From Vandiemenella viatica (Eukaryota > Arthropoda > Insecta > Orthoptera > Morabidae): a stretch of 64,000 nt of DNA. The stretch is taken from contig CM061914.1 of NCBI GenBank assembly GCA_031002005.1, forward strand, positions 190,854,685-190,918,684, read 5' to 3'. Position numbers and translations under genes: made by a program. Shown here piece after piece: positions 1 through 11,527 of the stretch. Under the pieces are notes generated by a model. It was not told where the DNA came from. It did no database searches and saw only the letters and a program-made list of their open reading frames with translations. How positions within the stretch are numbered: the stretch's first letter is position 1; each line of letters starts with the position of its first letter.

Positions 1-420
1 CTGGGTTGGCCATTGCTGATCTACAATCAGGTTACAAAACTCAACCCCTCACCCCCTTTACCCCATTTAATTTTTGCAAATGTTCTTAATACATACATAC
101 ATACATACAGATTTCGATGGAACTTTTCACACATATACTTTTAAAACAAAAAGAAAAACACTGTCCACATTAGTTTTACAAAAACCAACCTACTCTCCCC
201 CCTAATTGTTTTTTTATACATGCTCACAGTTTTTATCCGATATCAGTGGAACTTTGTACATGCCGACTTTAAATCAAACAGAAAGAGGCTGTCTTCATTT
301 GGTTTACAAAAGCCCAATCCTTCTCCCCCTTTACCCCCAGCCCTTTTAATTTCCAATGTTCTTTAGAGAAACTCACACTTTTAAATCCCGTCAAAATCAT
401 TTCACCGTTTTTAAGTTATG
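1..420. repeat. Imperfect repeat of about 130-140 bp, roughly three units
   Basis: Phrases of the type 'TTTACAAAA..CCAA', then C-rich 'CTCCCCC', then 'TTTTAAT', then 'GGAACTTT' and 'AAACAGAAA' recur near 31, 172 and 300. No coding potential is visible. It is probably part of a larger repeat cut by the window edge. Confidence 0.5.
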
Positions 421-589
421 CCAGAATATTCTGTTAAATTAAATTAAATTGCAATGGATCACAAGCTCCGGTAATTAATAGAGGTATTAAAAACTCAATA
501 TTAAACTTCATATCTCCTGAAAGAATCTCAGCACTGTCAATCAAATCAGGAAATAAGGCTTATTCAATAATAAATGCAAATGCATCTAC

Positions 590-1345
590 AAACAACTAAA
601 ATCAAAAAGACCGGCAAAAAGTAAAGGAATTCTGTGAACTATTAGAGGAAACGACAAACAAAATTCCACTGCATCATATAAAAATTCTGATGGGAGACTA
701 GATTGGCAGATAAAAGAAATTTAGAGCCACTGTAGGACTCTATCCTGAACATAAAAGAACCAATAAAAATGGAGAGCGATTAATTGCCTTCTGTGACAAT
801 TTCGATTTAAAATTAATATCAACTCATTTTCTAGCACTTCCACACACACATACAAATAAAATAAAATAATAATAATCAGAAGGAAATTATGAAAGTAAAG
901 GTCAAAAAATGAGTAATTGATTCTGATCACCATTTGTCTCTAATTAAAGTAATGTTTCAACCAAATAGATTCAAACCCAGAATACTTCAAAATACGAGAA
1001 TCGACCCTGAATTTTTAGAACAAAAATCAGAATCTTTTCTTGCCTATATATCCAGCCAACACTCTACCAATTGGCCAGAACTTACAGACACACTCTTCAA
1101 AGCTGCTCAAAGCATCGGCTCACTTCCTAGAAAATGCAAACATAGGTGGTGGAATGAAACCTGTGACGAAGCTATAGAACTTAGAATTAAAGCTTAGCGA
1201 AACTGGAATTCCCATCAAACTACACAAAATTCTAACGTAACGCCATCTCTAGAAACTGGGAACCGGGAAGCCCACTTGTACTTAGGCACTACATCCAATA
1301 GCGACAAAGCAATTATCGTGTTAACCAATGAACGTGTCGCAAAAT
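590..1345 (+). pseudogene. LINE endonuclease-domain relic (RTE-like)
   Basis: Broken plus-strand reading frames resemble the apurinic-type endonuclease of RTE/BovB-like LINEs. Around 655-830 the translation reads like the conserved 'ILMGD' strand followed by 'HKRTNKNGERLIAFC'. Around 915-945 there is an 'SDHHLSLIKV' segment that contains the catalytic SDHH motif, and 934-1197 continues into the linker before reverse transcriptase ('KHRWWNETCDEAIELR'). Stops near 700 and at 1198 and a simple-sequence interruption near 840-880 break it. The reverse transcriptase half is absent. The clade is assigned from motif wording only. Confidence 0.75.
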
Positions 1346-1555
1346 TACTGTCACCAAATTAGGAACTGTGCACTTCAGAATGCCTAGGAAGCCTTCGAGA
1401 AAAACGTTTAACGTAAATCTGAAGATGCCGAGCGAAGGTACTGACATCTTTAATTAACTTAAAAATTAATTGTTTTATTCTCCCTGCAGATCAGCGGTAC
1501 TATCTTCGTGGACCCAAGTATGAAAGTCGCTGCCCTATTGTTATCGTTGTCGCCA

Positions 1556-2049
1556 TTTTATAGTTTATTGTTATTTGAAATAAATATATTTTATACACAG
1601 AATTAATATTGTACCTTTTGCCATTTATTTTTCTTTTGTCTGTTCTGTCTAAAAATTCTCTCATACCAACAACATTTGACCGTGAATGCAATATTCTTGT
1701 ATTGATTTAGTTCCGAAGATTAGCAGGATCTTTTCTACTCTATATATATATATATATACAAAATTTTCTCCACAAATATTATCTTTAAAACTTCTCACTT
1801 TGCAACTATTATTATTACGAAACTTAATCCTTTGCTAGATTATCCTGTCTTGCTCGTTCGCCTTTTCTACAAACAATTCCCCTAACTTCTTCTTTTTCCA
1901 GATATCCTACATTTTCAAACATATCGAAGCAACAATCTTTATTAAACCTGCTACTATTTTTATTAATACTTTAAACTTCTATTTTACCAATATTACTCCC
2001 TTTATCAGTCTAAAACTACAATTTTATTTATTTTAATGAACTGCTATGT
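1556..2049. repeat. Long direct repeat, copy 1
   Basis: About 490 bp closely match 2326-2799 in the same orientation, both starting near 'TTTATTGTTATTTGAAATAA' and ending at 'GAACTGCTATGT'. They differ by small indels and a TA microsatellite at 1742-1758 in this copy. There is no TG..CA terminus, so an LTR is not shown. Confidence 0.8.
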
Positions 2050-2325
2050 TAAAACCCATCCCAAAATATTCCTCTTTTTTTTTGTCAATTCGAGATGAAC
2101 AAAAAAATGTGGAAGATTTCCCTAATGTCTTTATTGTTGTTGGTGCCGAAGTTAAAACAAGTTGTTTACTGATAAAAATTTTACAGAATATTAACTAATT
2201 TTTGACTATCCTAATATACATAAATCTCTCATTAAAAAAAGAAAACCAAATGAACAACCACATAACTGGTGAAAATAAAGCACTTCCTCCAAAGTCCTGC
2301 CATGGTCACCATGTCACCATATTAT

Positions 2326-2799
2326 GGTTTATTGTTATTTGAAATAAATATATTTTAAACACAGAATTAATATTGTATCTTTTGCCTTTTTTGTTTTTTT
2401 TTGTTATTGTTTTTTTTTGTTATTGTTTTTTTTTTTTCTCTCATACCAACAACATTTAACCGTGTCTGAAATGTTCTTGTATTGATTTCGTTCTCTTCTA
2501 CTCAAGATGTATAATATTTTCTCTCCGCAAATATTATCTTCAAAACTTCTCAACTATGCAAATATTATTATTTCGAAACTTAATCCTCTGCTATATTATC
2601 CGGTCTAGCTCGTTCGCCTTTTCTACCAACAATTCCCCTAACTTCTTCTTTTCCTACATTTTCAAACATATCGGAGCAAACAATCTTTATTAAACCTGCC
2701 ATTCTTTTTATTAATTCTTTAAACTTTTATTTTGCCAATATTACTTCGTTTATCAGTCTAAATCTACAATTTTATTTATTTTAATGAACTGCTATGTAG
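2326..2799. repeat. Long direct repeat, copy 2
   Basis: This is the partner of 1556-2049, separated by about 275 bp of AT-rich sequence with nothing recognisable. It contains T-rich tracts at 2390-2440 not present in copy 1. A local duplication or solo-repeat pair of a transposon is possible. Confidence 0.8.
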
Positions 2800-2815
2800 A
2801 TCCTGACAGACAGAA

Positions 2816-3170
2816 AACCAACACGTTCTATATTCGTTTCGCTGTATCGTGAATTGCCGGCAGTTTTCAAATAATAACACATACTCGCTCGATAACGATT
2901 CGGCGGCGGTGCCCGAACACACGTTGTGTTTTTTTTTTGCGTTATATATATATAGTGCGGGGCCGAGAAAGTGGCGGCGGATTGGCCGAGGGTGGAACAA
3001 TACGCCAGATCTAATTACAACGGCGGAGGACAATAGCGACGAGAAATTCAGAGCCTTGTTAATTAAATTTGAACACCAGTTATACGCCACTGCCTTCTAT
3101 ATTGAATCTGTGGTACGCCCGCAGAGTCTACAGCTGTGTAAGCCAACCCAGGCTCAAGTGGCTTAGGAGA
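2816..3170. other. GC/CpG-rich unique-looking island
   Basis: It contrasts with the AT-rich surroundings and shows CpG-containing stretches plus AATTA cores (3014 and 3060). Short ORFs cross it on both strands, but no splice-bounded protein family is recognised. It could be a regulatory region or an unrecognised exon. Confidence 0.3.
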
Positions 3171-3231
3171 AGTTTTAATATTTCAAACCAAATTTCTTTT
3201 ATGTGCATATCTGAAGTAGTTAAGGAATAAT

Positions 3232-3690
3232 TTGGAGGGCATTCACCGATATATGAATATATCTCCACTTATGGATGCAAGGTGAATATCAATATCAATA
3301 AATATATAGATATATCGATGCAAGGCAGATATCGATAATATCGGCCGCATGATATCGACATATCGACATTTTCCGAAATTTGTATATATTATTTTAGAAA
3401 TTAGAAAGAAGTATGTAAATCAAAATCAAGTAATAAATTTGAGATAGTTTATTGAGAAAAAATGAGGTCTCAGAATATTAACCGTCAACAGATCCTGAAA
3501 ACGTAGTTCACCAATACATTTATTTGCAGTATATTTTTTTTTTTAGCTGGAAGGGGTTTTTAGTTTCCATATTTCACTCCATTATATCGAAATTATCGTA
3601 TCGACAATTTTAAAATAACGATATAAATATCGATATTTTTGGACCGATCATCGGTTTACCGAAATGTGGTTGCAACTCTATCCCTACTAC
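3232..3690. repeat. ATCGAT-rich repeat, probably a non-autonomous DNA element
   Basis: Dense 'ATATCGATA' and 'TATCGA' words occupy both ends (3250-3375 and 3580-3665) around an AT-rich middle, so the ends are roughly inverted copies. The right edge reads 'TTGCAACTCTATCCCTA'. No coding sequence is seen. Confidence 0.5.
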
Positions 3691-4570
3691 ATCTTTAGGT
3701 TGTTGTATATACACACTTGTTGACAAAAACAGTCAAGCATACACAAGGGGTAATAACGGACATACATCAACCAATTAATAGTATGACAGCTAGAAACGTA
3801 GCGAAAAGGTTAATTTTAGGTCAGCTGGTTGTTTGATTTTTTCTTTTTTCATTTAAGTTGTGTATGAATGCAGTAAGCCTGGCACCTGGGAGCGGTTGGG
3901 TTTACCCCTGCGTATCCCTTCCACACAGGGAAAATAGTGCATTTTGAAATCATTTTTAGACAAATTTTCTTGTTTTCATAATTTTCTATGTCTTTTAAGC
4001 ACTATAAATGTATAGTTGCCAGACAGTTTTATCGTTGCAAACATCGCGCCAGACACAATTAAAAAATAAAATAATTTTCAAAACCGTTTTGATATGTATC
4101 TCGAGTTTTTGTAAATGATGAAATAATTAGTCCCGGATACACTTTCAGATATAATTTTGTTGATTTACAGAAGAAATCAGACTCCAAAGATACTCGTTGC
4201 ACATGTATAGACAAGCTCCAGCGATAACACTCAATACTGCTTTCAAAGACAATACTCAACCACAAGACTCCATGCATGCGTAAAAACCGTTCTTTACTGT
4301 TTGCGTAAAACTGTTTCAAAACTCGTCTATTCTGCTCGCTTATAAGTGGTATAAGTACCACTGAAAATTCAAGAATATTATAAAGGATACCGACAGATGT
4401 TTCTCGAACTCTAACAATACTTAAACAATTTAAAAAAAATTAAACAATCAAAATCATTTAAAATCATTACTAAATGCACAGAAATGAAATTTAAATATAT
4501 TTACACAAAAATTATCCACATAAATCAGTTTAAACTGTCGCAAATTGTCCTCTAAGCATCTTAGCTCTCC
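3691..4570. other. No recognisable feature
   Basis: AT-rich sequence. The 100-codon minus-strand ORF at 4059-4361 has no recognisable motif and I regard it as chance. Confidence 0.5.
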
Positions 4571-4576
4571 TTAATA

Positions 4577-5860
4577 CGAGGGTGAGTCAAATCAAAACCA
4601 TAAATATTTTTTTAAATATTATTTATTGTGCAGAAGTGGTACAAAGCTGTATCACTTTTCAACATAATCTCCCCCACGCTCAATGCAAATCCTCCAGCGC
4701 TTACAAAGTGCATAAATTCCTTTAGAAAAAATTCTTTTGGTAGTCCGCGCAACCACTCATGCACCGCGTGGCGTACCTCTTCATCAGAACGGAACTTCTT
4801 TCCTCCCATTGCTTCTTTGAGTGGTCCAAACATATGGAAATCACTTGGGACAAGGTCTGGTGAGTATGGTGGATGAGGAAGACACTCAAATGCAGGTCTG
4901 TGATTGTTGCAACTGTTGTACGGGCAGTTGCATTGTCATGTTGCAATAGGACACCTGATGACAGCAATCCACGTCGCTTTGATATGATTGCAGGCCGAAG
5001 ATGATTTTTTAGGAGAACTGTATGTGATTCACTGGTGACAGTGGTCCCCTCTAAAATGACGCCTTTTTGGTCCCAAAAGAGAGTCAGCATAACCTTCCCT
5101 GCTGATGGTTCTGTTCGAAACTTCTTTGGTTTTGATGATGAGGAATGGCGCCATTCCTTGTTCGCTCTCTTCGTTTCCGGTTGGTGGAAGTGAACCCAGG
5201 TTTTGTCCCCAGTAACGATTCTTGCAAGGAAGCCATCACATTCTCGTTCAAAGCGCCAAAGAAGTTCTTCACAAGCATCAACACGTCGTTCTCTCATTTC
5301 AGGAGTCGGCTGCTGTGGCACCCATCTTGCAGACACTTTGTGAAACTGGAGCACATCACGCACAATGTGGTGTGCTGAACCATGACTAATCTTTAAACAT
5401 GCTGCAATGTCATTCAGTGTCACTCGATGGTTTTCCATCACTATGGCTTCAACTGCTGCAATGTTCTGTGGAGTCACAACTCGTTGTGACTGACCTGTAC
5501 GAGGAGCATCTTTCACTGAAATCACACTATTTGTGAACTTCCCACTCCATTCGTAGACTAGCTGCTGTGACAAACATGCATCACCGTACTGAACCTTCAT
5601 TCTTCGATGAATTTCAATAGGTTTCACACCTTCACTACTCAAAAACCGAATAACAGAACGCTGTTCTTCCCTGGTGCAAGTCTCAAGTGGGGCAGCCATC
5701 TTTATACTGATACTGCAACGGTATTTGTACACCTGCACCATGCTGCCACCTACAGGCCATTCTACACGCTGCTTGTAGCACGCTTACCAACTTACAGGAT
5801 AACAGCGCGAAATTTCGATTTTTTATTACTAATTTAAAGTTTTCATTTGACTCACCCTCG
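4577..5860 (-). mobile_element. Near-full-length mariner transposon
   Basis: The element is 1284 bp with 22-bp terminal inverted repeats: left 'CGAGGGTGAGTCAAATCAAA', right (complement) 'CGAGGGTGAGTCAAATGAAA', with one mismatch. It is flanked by TA dinucleotides at 4575-4576 and 5861-5862, the mariner target duplication. Its transposase is described separately. Length and ends are typical of an autonomous mariner. Confidence 0.95.
4612..5699 (-). pseudogene. Mariner transposase with a frameshift
   Basis: Transposase of the Tc1/mariner superfamily, which cuts and pastes its element at TA sites. I start it at the ATG at 5697-5699 ('MAAPLETCTREEQ'), since an N-terminal region with a HTH ('QQLVYEWSGKF') follows as in mariner. 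The first catalytic Asp lies in 'VTGDKTWVHF' and the second in 'LQHDNATART'. The third, expected in 'PPYSPDLVPSD', is present only in the next reading frame. A single-base frameshift therefore lies around 4885-4925, after which the C-terminus ('FGPLKEAMGGKKF') runs to about 4612. Combined length, about 350 codons, fits mariner. Otherwise the sequence looks undecayed, suggesting a fairly recent insertion. Confidence 0.9.
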
Positions 5861-5864
5861 TACT

Positions 5865-6420
5865 TGGAATTACAAACATTTAATCAATTTGTCTTGCTTA
5901 GTTCCGTCCTTGAACATATTAAATAGTATTTACATAATTTCGTTTCATAAAATAAAGTACAGTTACACCAATTCACAATAAATTGCACGAAAAACATGCA
6001 AACTCATATCTACTCAACCCCTAGCTACAGATAATTTATAAAATACAATTTCACTTAAAGTCTGGCTTTGAGGGCATTATAATTTTAGTATAGTTGAAAG
6101 TTTAATATCATATAGTTCTATAAATGATATAGTATAAATTTTCCAGACAGGAATTCGGCTGCTAAATTAGTAGCCAGAATAGTTTAAGTAGCTGATTTAG
6201 AAGAGTGCGGCATCTAATTCGTTTTAAACTAATAAAACATATAAAATTGTATTGTAAATATGTTGACAGTCACATATAAAAGATAATCTTTATTTTTTTT
6301 TTTCACCACACATCGCGACGAAATTGAATTTCATTTTGCAAAGCACAATGCACAATGCAACGATTGTAAGCACTCGTCGCCATCTTAAAAAATAACATCT
6401 GTGACTGCTTATCTCCCATC
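5865..6420. other. No recognisable feature
   Basis: AT-rich sequence after the mariner; no motif or repeat identified apart from a T run at 6290-6302. Confidence 0.5.
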
Positions 6421-6426
6421 ACGCCC

Positions 6427-6595
6427 TTTGTCACCATGGCCTTTTGAAGGACACGTCCAGGCATTCGACTGAGGTGGTTCGGGGAACACCGGTTCGAATC
6501 CCCGTCAGGGCATCCAGATTTGGGTTTCGCATGGTTCGCATGGTTCCCCCAAATCACTCCAGGCGAATGTCGGGATGCTTACTATAAAAGGCTGT
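6427..6595. mobile_element. Rearranged S1 SINE fragment
   Basis: A minus-oriented piece (6437-6470, 'CCATGGCCTTTTGAAGGA') is joined to a plus-oriented piece starting at the B box 'GGTTCGAATCCCCG' (6490) and running through the body to 6585. Two S1 copies or an inversion are fused. Confidence 0.7.
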
Positions 6596-6904
6596 AAGAT
6601 TTGCGTGTGCGTTTCTCGATAAGCTTCCACAAAAAACACGAAAATCTCACTGGAGCCGTTTCAGTCTTCATTGTTACTAAATTCTGTTTCACAATTTGAT
6701 TTATTAAACATTAAACTTCACTTTAATGACATTTCAATTTCTTTCCACTTTAAATTAAATGTTTACTTCTGCTATTTTTTCACGCCCTGCGAGCCATAAT
6801 CAACTCTCTCTGTTCTAATCCTCCATTACTCCAAAGATGTTCCTCCTCTCTTCCTGTTTCACGTGTCTTGCCAACCCAAGCACTTAATAAGATGCCATAT
6901 TAAC

Positions 6905-7022
6905 GTATATCACGAGAGGCACGCCCGTTGTCTCGCAAGGCCATGGCCGAATTCCTTCCTGTTCATGACCCCCGGTCCTTCAACACCCGTAATGATATCG
7001 ACGTCGACAAGACGTAAAACCA
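6905..7022 (+). mobile_element. S1b SINE 3' fragment
   Basis: It contains 'GGCCATGGCCGAATTCCTTC' and then a decayed S1b tail ending in 'GACGTCGACAAGACGTAAA'. The tRNA-like head is missing. Confidence 0.6.
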
Positions 7023-7034
7023 TGACCATCATCA

Positions 7035-7270
7035 TTATCATCAGTGTTCCGCCCTGGGGCAGGTTTCCACATGGCTGCTCTCCATGCTCTTCTATCTCCT
7101 GCCCTCCTCTTCATGACCACATAGTTGCCGTTTTCTATGATTTTATCTGTGATCTTGCACCTCCTTCTTCCTCTCACTCTTCTAGTCGTTCCGAGGCGTC
7201 TTTTATCAGGCACTCCCTTCTCAGCAAATGTCCCATCAAGTTCTTCTTTGATGACTTGTAGTAGTTTTCT
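7035..7270 (-). pseudogene. LINE C-terminal fragment
   Basis: The minus-strand translation includes 'ENGNYVVMKRRAGDRRAW' and 'RRVRGRRRCKIT', the basic tail seen at the end of RTE/LINE-B-like reverse transcriptase proteins. It abuts the next LINE directly, so two fragments are joined here. Confidence 0.6.
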
Positions 7271-7271
7271 G

Positions 7272-8325
7272 CTTTCAGCAACCCTTTCAGCACAGACCAA
7301 AGACTTTGAATCGGTGGAGAGCACCCTTACCAACGCTCTGGAAGATTTGTCAAGGTATTATAGCACTAACCAGCTTAAACCAAATCCTACGAAGTCACAA
7401 GTATGTGCTTTTCATTTAAGGAATAAAGAACCAACTCGTAGGTTAAAGGTAACATGGTCGGGGGTCGAACTATAACACTGTGACACTCCAAAATATCTAG
7501 GAGTGACCCTTGACAGATCACTTACATTCAGGAAACATTGCATGAACTCCAAGCTGAAAGTTTCCAGTAGGAACAATCTCAGAAGAAAACTGGCTGGATA
7601 GCAGTGGGGCAGCCAACCTGAAACAATTCTAACTTCTGCCTTAGCACTGTGTTATACTGCTGCAGAGTATGCCCGTCCTCTATGGCACAGTTCAACCCAT
7701 GCCAAACAAGTAGACATTGCACTTAATAACACGTGCAGATTCATAACAGGCTGCTTAAAATCAACTCCAGTCGAATGGCTCCACCGTCTCGCAGGAATAG
7801 CACCACCTTCTGTTCGAAGGAAAATAGCATTGAACAAGGAAAGGAGGAAAGTGAACAATGAAAAATCTCATCCACTATATGGGCATATCCCTCACAGGCA
7901 AAGACTGAAGTCCAGGAAAAGTTTCCTAAGAATATCTCAGCTGAAGAAGCGAGGTTCCAACTAAGCTAAGGCTCCCTTCCGCATGGCTGGGGAAGAGTGT
8001 CTGAATCTTTGCCACCTGGTTATGACAAGGGATGGTTGACGTGAAGTCTTTGAATAGGCTGAGATCAGGAGTGGGCAGATGCAAAGTGAACTTGGCAAGA
8101 CGGGGCTATACTGAGATCAGTGATATCAAGTGCGACTGCGGTGAAGACCAGGCTGTCCAGCACATGCTCCAGTGTCGACTGTGTCCAGCATCCTGCTCGG
8201 CAGCTGATCTGTACGAGGCCTCAGAAAATGCACTGGAAGTGGCCAAGTTCTGGTCCAGTATAATTTGATGATTGCGATTGTGTAACTGTATGTTTCTGAT
8301 ACGAAATAATAATAATAAACATTAC
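7272..8325 (+). pseudogene. LINE-J (jockey-like) reverse transcriptase 3' part
   Basis: Plus-strand frames match the post-RT region of jockey-type LINEs and are about 85-90% like the minus-strand copy at 24316-25345 by eye. It includes 'LYHSSTHAKQVD'-type sequence around 7670-7720 and a C-terminal Cys-rich 'CDCGEDQAVQHMLQCRLC' at 8130-8190, a plausible zinc-binding knuckle. Stops and frameshifts (for example at 7473 and 7599) kill the frame. The 3' end carries AATAATAATAA at about 8307-8318. Confidence 0.8.
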
Positions 8326-8519
8326 TTACTTTATCCATCCACATCACAAACGCTTCTAACCGTTTTTCATCTTCTTTCATAACAAAAAAAGTATATATGT
8401 CATTGCAGTTTAGATTATGAGCAGCATAGCTTTATGTCATCTGGTTTGCAGTCCTAGTTTTCTGCTGTCGAGTTGGATTTACAGTGGTATAGATGGACGT
8501 GAATTACTGTCGGCATTGG

Positions 8520-8950
8520 TTGTATGCTGACGGATAGATCGATTTGGCATCAAGCATTCGCCGGCGGCATGAGGGCTGTCAAACCTGCCACTGCGGGGCA
8601 GAGAACAATAACCGTTTGTTGCGCGATATCCCGCCGCGTGCGTTAGCCTTTACGAGCCGCACACTCACTCGACGCGACTTTTTTCCCTCCCTGCCAACGC
8701 AGTGGATTTTTTTCGCGCGCTGTTTCGCTAAATGCGTAACGGCGCGTCATGTTGTGAGTTTTGTTTCAGTTGCCTGATTGGTCGTTGTCAGAACGAACGC
8801 GACGTTTTGATACGTTTGAAACTCTCCCTTCACGGAAGCTGTGTGTTCGACATCAAATACGCGCCGCCGTTCAGTCGACTTTGCCTAAAACACGCGCTGC
8901 AAATGTTTACGGCATTGCTCGGTTATGGAACTGGGAACTAGAGCAATTCT
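8520..8950. other. GC/CpG-rich island
   Basis: CpG-dense sequence with several overlapping short ORFs in different frames, none with a recognisable domain or paired splice sites. It may be regulatory or an unrecognised exon or first exon. Confidence 0.3.
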
Positions 8951-8974
8951 CGCTCAGTGAGATTAAAAAAAAAT

Positions 8975-9590
8975 AAATAAAAATGGGGATTGTATTAGAG
9001 GAATGTGGAGAAAATGATGGCGAGATAAGTGAAAGAGGAAGACAAGCAGAGGCGTTCCTAGGGAGCATTAGAAGCATTAGAAGCCTGATATGGAATAAAG
9101 AGGTGCCACAGAGAAGCAAGAGAGTAATCTATCACACATAGTATGTGCCTATCTTAACTTATGCTGCTGAAACGTGGACTATGAGGAAGTGGGACATCAG
9201 CAGAGTCCAAGCAAGCGAAATGAAGTTTTTAAGGGGTAGAATGGGAGTTACTAAAATGGAAAGAATAAGGAATGAAGTGATTAGAAGCACCATAAAAGAG
9301 GAACCCCTACAGGAAAGGGTAGAGAGGACCAGACTGAGATGGTATGGACATGTAAAGAGAATGGGGGCTCAGAGAATCCCAAGAAAAATCCACGAAATTA
9401 AGATACGTGGTAAACGACGCGGAGGAAGACCAAGAGATGGATGGCTGAAAGGAGTGGAGGAGTTTGTACGGAAGAGAGGAGAGGAATGGAACAAAGTGGT
9501 GACAGAGAGGTGGTGGGATGAAAGAAGGAAATGGAGAGGCTTGTGCATGAAGCAGACCCGGCCAGAGGCTGGAAACTGTTGAGGATGATG
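8975..9590 (+). pseudogene. LINE-B 3' end
   Basis: The 145-codon frame at 9145-9582 reads 'PILTYAAETWTMRKWD' then 'LRWYGHVKRMG' and 'GGRPRDGWLKGVEEF', the C-terminal region of RTE-like LINE proteins. The upstream piece 8990-9140 belongs to the same protein but is separated by a stop. The element ends in a GAT repeat (9581-9596). It is 5'-truncated and lacks the catalytic RT core. Confidence 0.8.
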
Positions 9591-9592
9591 AT

Positions 9593-9831
9593 GATGTCTT
9601 ATGACTTTACGCCTCGTCGACGTCGAGGTCATTAGAGGCGGGATGGGACTGGGGACAAGGAACTGGAAAGAATTCGGCCATGGCGTTTTGAAGGAAGCAT
9701 CCCGACATTTGCCTGGAGTGATTCGGGGAAACCAAGGAAAACCACAAATCTTGATGTCCGGACGGGTATTCGAACAGGCGTCCTCCCAAATGCGAGGCCA
9801 GAGCGTTAACTGCTCACTCACCACACTCGGT
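9593..9831 (-). mobile_element. S1b SINE
   Basis: Complete head-to-tail copy in reverse: 3' hairpin tail at 9603-9645, body with 'GGAAAGAATTCGGCCATGGC', B-box complement near 9765 and the start 'ACCGAGTGTGGTGAGTGAGC' at 9831. It directly abuts the 3' end of LINE-B. Confidence 0.85.
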
Positions 9832-10277
9832 CAATGAGATGTCGGCTAGCGACACCACATATCGAGAGCAGTGTTCGACCAAAATTACTATCGAAGTTAC
9901 GACACTACATAAATGATATTACCGCTATCGCTACAGGAATGGAACAATGTAGCTCCTAACTAAATCAAAAACTATAACGGTATCACATCACAAGTTAAAC
10001 GTAGCTACGTTTGATATTGTAAGGGAGCAGTCGTTTTTTTTTCACAAGTTAAATAAAGGAAATTAAACACGTTTGAATTAATAATTTAGCTCAGAGAGAA
10101 ATTGAACGGATACATAGGTTCCTATAGATGGTTTTCCGATGAGGTGATAATTATCTGGTAATTAACGAAAAGTAACGTGCCAGAACAAGCCCGTATCCAG
10201 GATCATAAATAGGAGGGTGGAGGCAAGATTTGAACTAGGGAGGGGGAGAGGAAATCTTATTGGTTTCGAGGAAGTGG

Positions 10278-11085
10278 GATTGAAACAGAAGGTTAATTAC
10301 GATTATAGGGTGTGGTCAGAATTGCTTGTTGAAAGCTTGAAGTGTAAATATCTTGGCATAACGTATGATAACAAACTCAATTGGGCAGAGCACATTGTGC
10401 AGGTGGAAGGAAAAGGTTACAAAATCCTTCGTTTACTGGAGAGGGTGATGAGAGGATGTACCAGAGAAGTTAGGGAGTTGGGGTACAAAACATTAGTCAG
10501 GCCGTTGGTTGAAAATGGTGGTATAGTTTGGGATCCACATTTTGGTTATCAAATACAGGAGTTGGAAAGGGTGCAAAGAACAGCAGCTAGATTTTTTTGT
10601 GGAAATTATCGCAGGACCCAGTCAGTAACTGATATGATAAAGGAGCTGGGTTGGGACTCATTGGAGGAAGGGAGGAGGGTGAAGAGAGTGCTGGGAATGT
10701 ACAGGGCATATGTTGGTGATGGGGCTTGGAGGGATATTGGTCAAGGAATTAGGAATAGTGCATGGAAGGGGAAAGGCGACCATGACTACAAGCTGGCGCT
10801 CGATTTCATGCATAAGAGAGTGGAAAATTTTCTTTTGTTGGTAAGGGTGTCACGGATTGGAACAAATTACCAAGTGTATTGTGAATAATTTTCCAAAAAC
10901 TCTTGAGGAATTTATAATTAAAATTTGTAAATAATAATAGTAAATGGGAGAGGAATTTAACATTCCAACTATAAAATATAAATTTTTAAAAAATATATAT
11001 GTATATAAAAAGGGGTAAACGGATGACTGATGGTATTGCCAGCGGAGTGTTAACTCCATCGCAATTACATTAATAATAATAATAA
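10278..11085 (+). pseudogene. LINE-A 3' fragment
   Basis: The frame running to 10888 encodes a post-RT region: 'GITYDNKLNWAEHI' (thumb), then 'NYRRTQSVTDMIKELGWDSL' and 'HDYKLALDF'. It lacks the palm YADD region. The 3' tail has the LINE-A pattern of a short GC inverted repeat near 11035-11065 followed by ATTAATAATAAT. The long open stretch suggests moderate age. Confidence 0.85.
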
Positions 11086-11221
11086 CATGACGATTTCTCA
11101 CAAAATGAAACTCAAAACTATTGAGTGAACTATTTTTATTATTGATTAATATAATAATCCTACAACTTAACCTAAGGACCTACTATGTACTTAATCATGA
11201 TCGTAGCTCAGTTATAGTTTT

Positions 11222-11410
11222 TTATGCAAACATTGACCGTCTCAGGTTCTCAGAAATCTTTTCAATAACTTTGTTTGTCAATATCTCACGGTGTTCTTTC
11301 ACGAAATTTCGATGCACCCTCATCAGGCATAATCCAGTCAATGTTTCCTCTCCCATAGTGCTCCTGAGCCAGTTCATCACTCGTCGAAGCTTACTGAAGG
11401 GTCGTTCCAC
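11222..11410 (-). pseudogene. hAT transposase C-terminal dimerisation-domain fragment
   Basis: The 62-codon minus-strand frame 'MERPFSKLRRVMNWLRSTMG' followed by 'EETLTGLCLMRVHR' matches the hAT C-terminal dimerisation motif ('ERxFSxLKxIKxxLRSxM..RLxxLxLxxxH'). The rest of the transposase is absent. A second copy with the same motif lies at 36501-36690. Confidence 0.8.
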
Positions 11411-11527
11411 TGTCGCTGTAGTGCATGGAATTGTGATCAGAATTGTGAAAGATTTTTTTAATGGTGGGGGGAAAAAATATTAGTTTCGTTACACAGTAAA
11501 GGGCCAAAACTTCAGTATTCCTTTATT

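Larger units (their letters stand above)
10190..11455. mobile_element. Decayed hAT element split by LINE-A
   Basis: The left end 'CCCGTATCCAGGATC' (10190) plus 10205-10275, and then 11087-11450, together match the compact hAT derivative at 36278-36751. The two halves are separated by the LINE-A fragment at about 10278-11085, so the LINE inserted into the hAT copy. The right end beyond 11450 is not recognisable. Confidence 0.75.

Noticed and set aside
1556..2799. LTR retrotransposon
   Set aside because: The direct repeats lack TG..CA ends, primer-binding site or any gag/pol, and the interior is only 275 bp.
4059..4361. 100-codon minus-strand ORF
   Set aside because: No recognisable motif, no splice or promoter context, AT-rich.
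4628..5378. Plus-strand ORFs over the mariner
   Set aside because: Shadows of the minus-strand transposase.
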